NCBI RefSeq assembly: GCF_020686945.1 | Contig: NZ_JAJEPR010000009.1 | Span: 46,305 to 110,304, forward strand | Reading direction: 5' to 3' | DNA length: 64,000 nucleotides | DNA from: Limivivens faecihominis | GTDB lineage: Bacteria; Bacillota; Clostridia; Lachnospirales; Lachnospiraceae | Part shown: positions 9,367 to 16,867 of the stretch, piece after piece | Layout of the letters: each line of letters starts with the position of its first letter | Position numbering within the stretch: the first letter of the stretch is position 1 | The notes under the pieces: generated by a model | Seen by the model: the letters and a program-made list of their open reading frames with translations, nothing else | The model's database searches: none | Told to the model about the DNA's origin: nothing | Position numbers and translations under genes: made by a program

Positions 9367-9508
9367 GTAACTGTTCAGTACCTTCGCAGTTACGAGCAAA
9401 AATCCAATAAAAATCGCCTTCGGCGATGGGATTTTTGCATGAAGCTCTCGGGATTTTGGCATATTCATGCCAAAACGCCTCGCGGAATAGTGGATACTGA
9501 ATAGTTAT
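9367..9508. repeat. Miniature inverted-repeat element, long copy
   Basis: A 142-bp non-coding element bounded by GTAACTGTTCAG (9367-9378) and CTGAATAGTTAT (9497-9508), 10 of 12 bases complementary. Inside are nested stems: CGTAACTG/CAGTTACG at the left end, AAAATCC/GGGATTTT around TCGCCTTCGGCGA, and GGCATATTCATGCC. The same ends bound a 45-bp copy at 27659-27703, and the right part recurs, degraded, at about 63755-63807. It carries no ORF, so it would have to be moved in trans. Confidence 0.75.
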
Positions 9509-9543
9509 AATCATTCTTATATACATACGAGGAGGAATCTGCA

Positions 9544-10569
9544 ATGGAAAAGAAAAACATTGACTGGGCAAACTTAGGTTTCGGTTATCATGAGACCGAT
9601 AAACGGTTTGTCGCAAACTATAAAAACGGAAACTGGGATGAGGGTACTCTTACCTCCGATGACAAAGTAGTCATCAGCGAGTGTGCCGGCGTTCTTCAGT
9701 ATGCACAGACCTGCTTCGAGGGTATGAAAGCATACACCACAGAGGATGGCCACATCGTAATCTTCCGCCCGGATCTGAACGGTGCGCGTATGGAGGATTC
9801 CTGCCGCCGTCTGGAGATGCCCGTATTCCCGAAAGAGCGTTTTGTTGACGCAGTCGTACAGACCGTCAAGGCAAATGCCGCTTATGTTCCGCCCTTCGGC
9901 TCCGGAGCAACCTTATACATCCGTCCGTATATGTTCGGAAGCAGCGCTGTCATCGGTGTAAAACCCGCTGAGGAATATCAGTTCCGCGTATTCACCACCC
10001 CGGTTGGCCCGTACTTCAAAGGCGGTGCAAAACCCATCACCATCCGCGTTTCCGATTATGACCGTGCAGCACCTCACGGAACCGGTCACATCAAGGCAGG
10101 CCTGAACTATGCTATGAGCCTTTATCCCATCATGGAGGCACATCGCCAGGGCTTCGATGAGAACATGTACCTGGATGCTGCTACCAGAACCAAGGTCGAG
10201 GAGACCGGCGGAGCAAACTTCATCTTCGTCACCAAAGACGGCAAAGTCGTTACTCCGAAGTCTGACAGCATTCTTCCTTCCATTACCCGTCGTTCTCTTG
10301 TCGCTGTAGCGAAAGATTATCTCGGACTTGAGGTCGAGGAAAGAGAAGTATGCTTCGACGAAGTCAAAGATTTCGCAGAGTGCGGTCTCTGCGGTACCGC
10401 AGCCGTTATCTCTCCGGTTGGAAAGATCAACGACCACGGCAAAGAGATCTGCTTCCCCAGCGGAATGGAGAAAATGGGACCTGTTACCCAGAAACTTTAC
10501 GAAACACTCACCGGCATCCAGATGGGCCGCATTCAGGCTCCGGAAGGCTGGATCAAAGTTGTAGAGTAA
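9544..10569 (+). CDS. ilvE: Branched-chain amino acid aminotransferase
   Basis: Fold-type IV PLP aminotransferase of 341 aa (BCAT group, the 340-360 aa form). It catalyses the last step of Leu, Ile and Val synthesis and the first of their breakdown, with glutamate/2-oxoglutarate as partner. Visible features: the CFEGMKAY substrate-side block near 60, the Schiff-base Lys near 184 in GHIKAGLNYAMS, the TKVEETGGANF segment, and the C-terminal GTAAVISPV phosphate-binding loop. GAGGAGG precedes the ATG. Monocistronic, with a terminator 18 bases downstream. The right end of the repeat upstream supplies a TATAAT (9506-9511) but no clear -35. Confidence 0.96.
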   Translation: MEKKNIDWANLGFGYHETDKRFVANYKNGNWDEGTLTSDDKVVISECAGVLQYAQTCFEGMKAYTTEDGHIVIFRPDLNGARMEDSCRRLEMPVFPKERFVDAVVQTVKANAAYVPPFGSGATLYIRPYMFGSSAVIGVKPAEEYQFRVFTTPVGPYFKGGAKPITIRVSDYDRAAPHGTGHIKAGLNYAMSLYPIMEAHRQGFDENMYLDAATRTKVEETGGANFIFVTKDGKVVTPKSDSILPSITRRSLVAVAKDYLGLEVEEREVCFDEVKDFAECGLCGTAAVISPVGKINDHGKEICFPSGMEKMGPVTQKLYETLTGIQMGRIQAPEGWIKVVE

Positions 10570-10587
10570 AAAACCGCATAGAAAAAC

Positions 10588-10620
10588 GGCAGTCACATCA
10601 ACGTGGCTGCCATTTTTTAT
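10588..10620 (+). terminator. Terminator of ilvE
   Basis: GGCAGTCAC/GTGGCTGCC stem (one G-U pair) with an ATCAAC loop, then ATTTTTTAT. It lies between two convergent genes. Confidence 0.85.
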
Positions 10621-10626
10621 ACCTTT

Positions 10627-11118
10627 TTATGACTTTTTTCTCTCATAGCGGACGAAGGTATATTCCAGATCAAAATAGGTCTGTTCGTCACTCTCTGCCG
10701 TGATCTTCCACTCCGGTTTCTGATCCAGATCCGGGAAATAAGTATCTGCCTCATAGGCCTGGTCGATTCTGGTCACATGAACCACATCACAATAGGGAAG
10801 AAGCTGCTCGTAAATGCTCTGGCCTCCCATGACGAAAGCCTCGTCTTTTTCCTCTCCCAGCTCCTCAAAAAGCTCCTTCAGGCTGTGTACCACAGTCACC
10901 CCTTTCGGATGAAACTCCGGGTTCGTCGTCAGAACGATGTTTTTCCGAAGATCCAGGGGCAGGCCTCCCGGAAGACTCTCGAACGTCTTCCTTCCCATGA
11001 CCACGGGATGGCCGAGGGTCATATTGCGGAAAGTTTTCTGATCCGCCGGAATCACTACCAGAAGAGAATTGTCTTTTCCGATCGCCCAGTTTTTATCTGC
11101 TGCAACAATCATATTCAT
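10627..11118 (-). CDS. folA: Dihydrofolate reductase
   Basis: NADPH-dependent reduction of dihydrofolate to tetrahydrofolate, 163 aa, full length. The N-terminus (MNMIVAADKNWAIGKDN) carries the AIG loop, followed by TLGHPVVMGRKTFESLP (cofactor/substrate site) and the GGQSIYEQLLPYCD segment. A GAGGTG site precedes the ATG. It lies 36 nt after the lacI-family stop but has a promoter of its own at 11140-11168. No thyA lies next to it. Confidence 0.96.
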   Translation of the reverse strand: MNMIVAADKNWAIGKDNSLLVVIPADQKTFRNMTLGHPVVMGRKTFESLPGGLPLDLRKNIVLTTNPEFHPKGVTVVHSLKELFEELGEEKDEAFVMGGQSIYEQLLPYCDVVHVTRIDQAYEADTYFPDLDQKPEWKITAESDEQTYFDLEYTFVRYERKKS

Positions 11119-11139
11119 ATGTTTTCACCTCTTTGAGGC

Positions 11140-11168
11140 AGTATACACGGTTTCTCACGGATTTTCAA
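11140..11168 (-). promoter_or_regulatory. folA promoter
   Basis: TTGAAA (11163-11168), 17-bp spacer, TATACT (11140-11145) on the minus strand. The -35 lies inside the last codons of the upstream regulator gene. Confidence 0.7.
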
Positions 11169-12174
11169 TGAGATTTTTTATCGACTTTCCTTTTTCCAGC
11201 ACAACGGGAACACACTGGCTCTCCACACCGGTGGTCTTCGGCTTCTCGATGAGAGCCACCAGCTTCCTCACAGTCCTTTTTCCGATCTGCTCCGTATCCT
11301 GACGGACCGTGGTGAGCCTGGGCTTCACGACCTCGCTCATGGGAATCCCGTCATAACCTGCCACTGAAATATCATCCGGAATCGAAAGTCCCGCCTCCTC
11401 GATGGCTCCCATACCGCCGATGCAGGCGTAATCATCGGTGTAAATGATACAGGTCGGCGGATTTTTCAGCCGGAGAAGCTTCTTTGTGGCCTTGGCAGCC
11501 GCTACAGGATCTGTATACTCGCCCTGCACAACGCAATCCTCCTCCACCGGAATGCCGTGCCGCTCCATACTCCGGTAAAAATTGACCATACGCTCTTTCG
11601 TAACGGCGGAATCTCTTCCATGAATATAGGCAATTTTCCGATGTCCCATGGAAATAATATACTCCATCAGCTCCGTGATCCCTTCTGCATTATCCGATAC
11701 CACAGAAGCCGCATTGCTGAAAATGTGGTCGATCGTCACCACCGGCAGACCGCTGCTGATAAGCTCGATCACCTCCGGTTTGCTGAAATCCACGCAGGCC
11801 ACCACCACACCGTCCACACCACGGTAACGGCAATGCTCCACATAAGACATGTTTTCCTTTCCCAGTCTCTGGCCGATGAAAGTGATATCATATCCCAGAG
11901 CCTCCGCTTCGGATTTCAGGCTCTCCAGTACTCTCGAAAAAAAAGGATGGGTCAGGGCACTGTTTTTATCATCCACACAGAGGACGCCGATGTTATAGCT
12001 CCGGTGTGTCTTCAGCGCTCTGGCTGCCAGATTCGGAAAATATCCCATCTCCTTTGCCTTCTCCTTCACCAGCTGTTTCGTCTCCTCACTGATGTCCGGA
12101 AGATCATTCAAAGCTTTGCTTACCGTTGCGGTCGATACCCCAAGTTCTCTGGCTATATCCTTTAAAGATGCCAT
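11155..12174 (-). CDS. LacI-family repressor of the cellobiose locus
   Basis: 339-aa LacI/GalR regulator. The N-terminal helix-turn-helix reads MASLKDIARELGVSTATVSK, followed by the hinge helix (FPNLAARALKTHRSYNIGVL) and a periplasmic-binding-protein-like effector domain (PDDISVAGYDGIPMSE..PRLTTV). The frame extends to 12231, but the ATG at 12174 has GGTGAT at normal spacing and gives the canonical family start. It is divergent from the cellobiose phosphorylase. Its own promoter region carries the same 14-base motif as the GH94 and ABC promoters, so it probably controls all three and itself. The effector is likely a cello-oligosaccharide or cellobiose (inference from neighbours). Confidence 0.93.
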   Translation of the reverse strand: MASLKDIARELGVSTATVSKALNDLPDISEETKQLVKEKAKEMGYFPNLAARALKTHRSYNIGVLCVDDKNSALTHPFFSRVLESLKSEAEALGYDITFIGQRLGKENMSYVEHCRYRGVDGVVVACVDFSKPEVIELISSGLPVVTIDHIFSNAASVVSDNAEGITELMEYIISMGHRKIAYIHGRDSAVTKERMVNFYRSMERHGIPVEEDCVVQGEYTDPVAAAKATKKLLRLKNPPTCIIYTDDYACIGGMGAIEEAGLSIPDDISVAGYDGIPMSEVVKPRLTTVRQDTEQIGKRTVRKLVALIEKPKTTGVESQCVPVVLEKGKSIKNLIENP

Positions 12175-12193
12175 TTCATCACCCGCCTTCTTT

Positions 12194-12207
12194 CTTAAAC
12201 GTTTTCG
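12194..12207. promoter_or_regulatory. Putative LacI-family operator, regulator promoter
   Basis: CTTAAACGTTTTCG, containing the AAnCGnTT core typical of LacI-family operators. It begins 5 bp past the -10 box of the regulator's own promoter. Three near-identical copies occur at 12351, 18337 and 18575. Confidence 0.7.
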
Positions 12208-12212
12208 TATAT

Positions 12213-12241
12213 ATCTTATCGCGTTTTCCATTTTTGTGCAA
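12213..12241 (-). promoter_or_regulatory. Promoter of the LacI-family gene
   Basis: TTGCAC (12236-12241), 17-bp spacer, TAAGAT (12213-12218), reading leftward into the regulator; the operator follows at once, which fits autorepression. Confidence 0.6.
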
Positions 12242-12307
12242 GTTCTGATTTATACACAAAATCCATTGTCTATTTTTGTGAATTTTTCCGTTTTTTTCTT
12301 TGTCTGC

Positions 12308-12336
12308 TTGCATATTTTCCCTAAATCCACTATACT
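12308..12336 (+). promoter_or_regulatory. Promoter of the GH94 phosphorylase
   Basis: TTGCAT (12308-12313), 17-bp spacer, TATACT (12331-12336). The operator at 12351-12364 lies in the expected start region of the transcript. Confidence 0.75.
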
Positions 12337-12350
12337 TGAAAATAAGATAC

Positions 12351-12364
12351 CTTAATCGTTTTCG
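12351..12364. promoter_or_regulatory. Putative LacI-family operator, GH94 promoter
   Basis: CTTAATCGTTTTCG, identical to the copy at 18337-18350 in front of the ABC importer. It lies 14 bp downstream of the -10 box, a position where repressor binding would block transcription. Confidence 0.75.
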
Positions 12365-12387
12365 GAAACAGAAAGGAGATTAAAAAC

Positions 12388-14820
12388 ATGCAATTTGGAC
12401 ATTTTGACGATACAAATAAAGAATATGTCATCCAGACCCCGAAAACGCCCCTTCCCTGGATCAATTATCTGGGAATGGATGGCTTCTTTTCTTTGGTTTC
12501 CAATACTTCCGGAGGATACAGCTTTTATAAAGACGCCAAGCTGCTCCGCCTGACCCGTTACCGCTACAATTCCGTGCCGCTGGACAGCAACGGCCACTAT
12601 TTCTATATCAAGGACGGCGATACCGTCTGGAACCCCGGTTGGCAGCCCACGAAAACCGAGCTGGACTCCTATGAGTGCCGCCACGGCCTGGGCTATACCC
12701 ATTTTTCCTCTGAGAAAAATGGTCTGAAAGCAGAGGATCTGGTCTTTGTTCCCGTAAAGGACAGCTGTGAGATCAGCCGTGTGACGCTGACCAATGATTC
12801 CGACCAGGAAAAACAGATTTCTCTTTTCTCCTATGTGGAATTCTGTCTCTGGAACGCCATGGACGATATGACCAACTACCAAAGAAACTTAAGTATCGGC
12901 GAGGTGGAAATCCACGGCTCCACCATTTACCATAAGACCGAGTACAGAGAGCGCCGTAATCACTATGCAATCTATCACGTCAATGCTCCGGTGGACGGTT
13001 TTGATACGGACCGCGATTCCTTCTTAGGCATCTACAACGGCGCTGACAAACCGGATGTTGTCCTGGCCGGCGAATCCAAAAATTCCGTAGCCAGCGGCTG
13101 GTATCCCATCGGTTCCCATCACCTGAAAGTCACCCTGAAACCCGGCGAGAGCAAGACTTACATCTTCCTTCTCGGCTATGTGGAAAATCCCAAGGATGAC
13201 AAATGGGAGTCTCTGGGCGTTGTAAGAAAAGCTCCGGCCCTTGCCATGATCGACCGCTACGACACCACAGCAAAAGTGAACGCCGCTTTTGAGGAGCTGA
13301 AAAAATACTGGACCGAGCTTCTCGCCCGTTTCACCGTACATAGTCCGGACGAGAAACTCAACCGCATGGTCAATATCTGGAACCAGTACCAGTGCATGGT
13401 TACGTTCAACATGTCCCGTTCCGCTTCCTACTATGAATCCGGAATCGGCCGCGGCATGGGCTTCCGTGATTCCTGTCAGGACCTCTTAGGTTTCCTCCAT
13501 CTGATCCCTGACAAAGCCAGAGAAAGAATCCTGGATATCGCAGCCACCCAGTTTCCGGACGGCAGCGCTTACCACCAGTATCAGCCTCTTACCAAAAAAG
13601 GAAATCTCGATATCGGAAGCGGCTTCAACGACGATCCCTTATGGCTCATCGCTGCAGCTTCCGCCTATGTAAGAGAGACCGGAGACACCTCTCTCCTCTC
13701 CGAAAATGTTCCCTTCGATAATAAAGAAGAACTGGCAGCTCCTCTGATGGAACATCTGAGACGTTCCTTCGATTATACGCTGGAGCATCTCGGACCTCAC
13801 GGCCTGCCTCTCATCGGCCGCGCCGACTGGAACGACTGCCTGAACCTGAACTGCTTCTCCGACACACCGGGAGAATCCTTCCAGACCTGTGCCAACTATG
13901 AAAGCCACAAGGCAGAATCCGTCTTCATCGCAGGCATGTTTGTCAAATATGCGAAAGAATACGGCGATCTCTGCGAGCTTCTGGGCAACACAGCAGAGAA
14001 AGGCCGGGCCTACAAGGCTTCCGAAACCATGGAGCAGACTATCCTCACCGCAGGCTGGGACGGCGAATGGTTCCTTCGTGCCTATGACGCTTTTGGTGAA
14101 AAGATCGGTTCCAAAGAATGTGAGGAAGGCCAGATCTTCATCGAACCCCAGGGCTTCTGCGTACTGGCCGGCGTCGGCGTAAAAGAAGGCTATGCCGAGA
14201 AGGCCATGGCTTCCGTAAAAGAGCGCCTCGATACCAAATACGGCGTTGCCCTTCAGCAGCCGCCTTACGCCACCTATCACCTCAACCTTGGCGAAATCTC
14301 CTCCTATCCGCCCGGATACAAAGAGAATGCCGGTATCTTCTGCCACAACAACCCCTGGATCTCCATCGGCGAGACCGTCATCGGCCACGGCGACCGGGCC
14401 TTTGAAGTATACAAAAAGACCTGCCCGGCCTACATCGAAAACATCAGTGAGATTCACCGGACAGAGCCCTACGTTTACTCCCAGATGGTAGCCGGAAAGG
14501 ATGCCAGGAACTTCGGCGAAGCCAAAAACAGCTGGCTCACCGGTACCGCCGCCTGGACCTTCGTAAATGTTTCCCAGCATATCCTGGGCATCTACCCCAC
14601 GCTGAACGGCCTGTCCGTAGATCCCTGCCTCCCCTCTGACATAGAAGGCTTCACCGCCACCCGCCAGTACAGAGGCGCCACCTACGATATCAAAGTTACC
14701 AACGAGGACCACGCCCAGAAAGGTATCAAAGCTTTCCTCGTGGACGGAAAGCCCATCGAAGGCCATGTGATCCCCTACGATCCCGATAAGAAACACTACC
14801 AGGTCGAGATCATCATGTAA
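12388..14820 (+). CDS. cbp: Cellobiose phosphorylase, GH94
   Basis: Cytosolic phosphorolysis of cellobiose to glucose 1-phosphate and glucose. The 810-aa protein follows the Clostridium thermocellum cellobiose phosphorylase closely along its whole length, for example NKEYVI..TP.PWINYLG at the start, RYRYN, the MVTFNMSRSASYYESGIGRG stretch, and the SYPPGYKENAGIFCHNNPW segment. The general-acid Asp is near 483 in GRADWNDCLNLN, matching the reported catalytic position of that enzyme. Order: N-terminal beta-sandwich, helical linker, (alpha/alpha)6 barrel, small C-terminal domain. AAAGGAG ribosome site. It is monocistronic with a strong terminator. The neighbouring ABC importer probably brings in cellobiose or short cellodextrins. 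Confidence 0.94.
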   Translation: MQFGHFDDTNKEYVIQTPKTPLPWINYLGMDGFFSLVSNTSGGYSFYKDAKLLRLTRYRYNSVPLDSNGHYFYIKDGDTVWNPGWQPTKTELDSYECRHGLGYTHFSSEKNGLKAEDLVFVPVKDSCEISRVTLTNDSDQEKQISLFSYVEFCLWNAMDDMTNYQRNLSIGEVEIHGSTIYHKTEYRERRNHYAIYHVNAPVDGFDTDRDSFLGIYNGADKPDVVLAGESKNSVASGWYPIGSHHLKVTLKPGESKTYIFLLGYVENPKDDKWESLGVVRKAPALAMIDRYDTTAKVNAAFEELKKYWTELLARFTVHSPDEKLNRMVNIWNQYQCMVTFNMSRSASYYESGIGRGMGFRDSCQDLLGFLHLIPDKARERILDIAATQFPDGSAYHQYQPLTKKGNLDIGSGFNDDPLWLIAAASAYVRETGDTSLLSENVPFDNKEELAAPLMEHLRRSFDYTLEHLGPHGLPLIGRADWNDCLNLNCFSDTPGESFQTCANYESHKAESVFIAGMFVKYAKEYGDLCELLGNTAEKGRAYKASETMEQTILTAGWDGEWFLRAYDAFGEKIGSKECEEGQIFIEPQGFCVLAGVGVKEGYAEKAMASVKERLDTKYGVALQQPPYATYHLNLGEISSYPPGYKENAGIFCHNNPWISIGETVIGHGDRAFEVYKKTCPAYIENISEIHRTEPYVYSQMVAGKDARNFGEAKNSWLTGTAAWTFVNVSQHILGIYPTLNGLSVDPCLPSDIEGFTATRQYRGATYDIKVTNEDHAQKGIKAFLVDGKPIEGHVIPYDPDKKHYQVEIIM

Positions 14821-14841
14821 GCCAACATCCTCTCAATCGAA

Positions 14842-14881
14842 TCCCCCGCCGGAGCTAACCATTCCGGCGGGGGATTTTTTA
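14842..14881 (+). terminator. Terminator of the GH94 gene
   Basis: Perfect 12-bp stem TCCCCCGCCGGA / TCCGGCGGGGGA followed by TTTTTTAT, 21 bases after the stop. Confidence 0.95.
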
Positions 14882-14895
14882 TAGTTTACTCTCTA

Positions 14896-14949
14896 TTAAA
14901 AATACCTCTCTCAGGAAAACAGTTCTTATCTTTTTCCTGAGAGAGGTAT
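14896..14949 (-). terminator. Terminator of the ABC importer operon
   Basis: Perfect 15-bp stem ATACCTCTCTCAGGA / TCCTGAGAGAGGTAT, followed on the minus strand by TTTTTAAT, 35 bases past the last permease gene. Confidence 0.9.
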
Positions 14950-14984
14950 CATAATTTGGAGGAACTTATTTTTTTATTCTGTTA

Positions 14985-15842
14985 TCAGCCTTTGACTGCA
15001 CCGGCAACCATGCCTTTGATGATCTGTTTGCTGAATACGAAGTAAAGGATGACAATGGGGGCCATGGTGATGAGCATGGCTGCCATCTGTTTCGGATAAT
15101 CAGATGCGAACTGGCCTTTGAACTGGGTCAGAGCCAGAGGAACGGTCTGCAGGCCTACGTCCTTGATCAGAACCAGTGCGAAGGAGAACTCATTCCAGCA
15201 GCTGAATACCTGAATGATTGCTACGGTCACGAGGATCGGTTTGCAGATCGGGAAAATGATGTGCCACAGCGTATAGCTGAAGCTGCTTCCGTCGATGGCT
15301 GCTGCCTCTTCCAGAGAAACCGGAACGGTCTTCACATAGCCTTCTACCAGGAAAATTCCCATCGGGAGTCCGAAGGACACATAGGGGAACAGCAAGGTGA
15401 ACCACTGGTTGGAAAGACCGCATTTTTTAAATACAACATAGATCGGAACCAGAAGGGAATGGATCGGAATCAGCATACCCATCAGGAACATTACATAGAT
15501 CAGACGATTCAGTTTAAAGTGGATACGGGAAAGAATGTAGCCCACAATAAAGCTGAACGCAACGATCAGAACGATGGAAAGTACCGTTGTACGGACACTG
15601 TTCCACATAGAAGCACCCAGATGATAATCGGAGTTGCTTAAAATTCTGGTATAGTTGATGAGGGTCGGACTCTTGGGAAATCCGATGATATCCGCATTGA
15701 AGGCTCTCTTCTCTTTCAGGGAAGAATAGATCATCCACACAATGGGGAAGATACAGGAAAGGGAAAAGATCCAGAGGATCAGGTTCATGACAGTTCCAAG
15801 AACCCCGCGTCTTACTTTATGAGTACCGCTGTCCTTTTTCAT
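14985..15842 (-). CDS. Sugar ABC transporter permease, MalG type
   Basis: Inner-membrane permease of a CUT1 (carbohydrate uptake 1) importer, 285 aa with six predicted membrane segments. The EAA loop that contacts the ATPase is visible as EEAAAIDGSSFSYTLWHIIFP. The C-terminal GMVAGAVKG is typical of MalG/LacG-like proteins. A GTG at 15851 overlaps the upstream stop, but AAGGAGG lies right beside it; the ATG at 15842 has proper spacing and is used, leaving a 5-nt gap after the partner permease. Co-transcribed with that permease. No ATPase gene is nearby, so a shared MsmK-type ATPase elsewhere must energise it. Confidence 0.93.
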   Translation of the reverse strand: MKKDSGTHKVRRGVLGTVMNLILWIFSLSCIFPIVWMIYSSLKEKRAFNADIIGFPKSPTLINYTRILSNSDYHLGASMWNSVRTTVLSIVLIVAFSFIVGYILSRIHFKLNRLIYVMFLMGMLIPIHSLLVPIYVVFKKCGLSNQWFTLLFPYVSFGLPMGIFLVEGYVKTVPVSLEEAAAIDGSSFSYTLWHIIFPICKPILVTVAIIQVFSCWNEFSFALVLIKDVGLQTVPLALTQFKGQFASDYPKQMAAMLITMAPIVILYFVFSKQIIKGMVAGAVKG

Positions 15843-15847
15843 AACGA

Positions 15848-16741
15848 TCACGCCTCCTTCTCTCTGGTGATATATTTGATCAGTGCCTGAGAACCGCCGA
15901 TAACCAGCAGGGACAGAACGAAAATTCCTACGGAAATACAGCTTCCGTATCCCATGTTGCTCTGGTTAAAGGAAATCTGGTATCCATACATGGCCATAAC
16001 CATGGAGGAGGTTCCAGGACCGCCTTTTGTCATAACGAAGATATTATCAAAAGCTTTCATGTTACCTGCAATACAGAGGGTAATGCAGACAAGAACCGTA
16101 TTTTTGATAAGTGGCAGTGTAATATAGAGTGCTTTCTGTACGCCGTTGGCGCCGTCGATCTCCGCACTCTCCAGGACATCCGTACCGATGGATGCGATAG
16201 CTGACTGGAGAATTACCATATAATATCCAATGTACTGCCAGATCAGAGGAATGGTAACAAGGAGCATAACCAGTTTGGAATTATTCAGCCATACCTGGCA
16301 GAGATCCGGTCTTCCGATGGCTTTTAAGAACCAGTTGAGAATACCGTATTTGTTGTGATAAATCATGTTCCAGATCAAACCGATACAAACGGCTGAAATG
16401 GTACTCGGGAAAAATCCGAAGGTACGGTGAACGCCTTTGCATTTCACCAGTTTGGAGTTGATCATCAAAACCAGAACAAAGGCAATACCGATCTGACCGA
16501 TGATACAGGCGATGACAAGATAAATATTATGGCCAAAAGCCTGCCAGAATACACCATCCTGAAAAAGCTGTTTATAGTTGGCAATTCCAATGAAGGTCTT
16601 CTTGGGACCTCCCTTCCACTCGAAGAAACTGTATACCAGTGCAGTAACCAGCGGCACGAATACAGTAAAGATAAACAATACCACGGGAACCAGCAGGTAT
16701 AAAATAACGGTCTTTTTGCTAGGCTTGATCGCATTTAACAT
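15848..16741 (-). CDS. Sugar ABC transporter permease, MalF type
   Basis: Partner permease, 297 aa with six membrane segments. The first is KKTVILYLLVPVVLFIFTVF; the EAA loop reads ESAEIDGANGVQKALYITLP. Family: CUT1, as in MsmF/LacF. The ATG is preceded by AAGGAGAGG. It follows the binding-protein gene after 126 bases that contain a strong hairpin, a layout that keeps binding protein in excess over permease. Confidence 0.93.
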   Translation of the reverse strand: MLNAIKPSKKTVILYLLVPVVLFIFTVFVPLVTALVYSFFEWKGGPKKTFIGIANYKQLFQDGVFWQAFGHNIYLVIACIIGQIGIAFVLVLMINSKLVKCKGVHRTFGFFPSTISAVCIGLIWNMIYHNKYGILNWFLKAIGRPDLCQVWLNNSKLVMLLVTIPLIWQYIGYYMVILQSAIASIGTDVLESAEIDGANGVQKALYITLPLIKNTVLVCITLCIAGNMKAFDNIFVMTKGGPGTSSMVMAMYGYQISFNQSNMGYGSCISVGIFVLSLLVIGGSQALIKYITREKEA

Positions 16742-16782
16742 TTAACATCCTCTCCTTCCTGCTGTAATCAGTTACCTATGTA

Positions 16783-16820
16783 AAAACCGTTCTGCCCACC
16801 GCCGCGGGCAGAACGGTTTT
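16783..16820 (-). terminator. Intra-operon hairpin after the binding-protein gene
   Basis: Perfect 15-bp stem AAAACCGTTCTGCCC / GGGCAGAACGGTTTT, followed on the minus strand by TTTTTA. Being between binding-protein and permease genes it is probably a partial terminator or an mRNA-stabilising 3' end, as at malE-malF. Confidence 0.8.
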
Positions 16821-16867
16821 TCACAATTTCCTTATCGGATTATAAGTTTTTTATCAACCATTCTTGA

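Noticed and set aside
13639..14796. 385-codon minus-strand frame
   Set aside because: Antisense to the GH94 cellobiose phosphorylase; its Gly/Val-rich translation is typical of a shadow frame.
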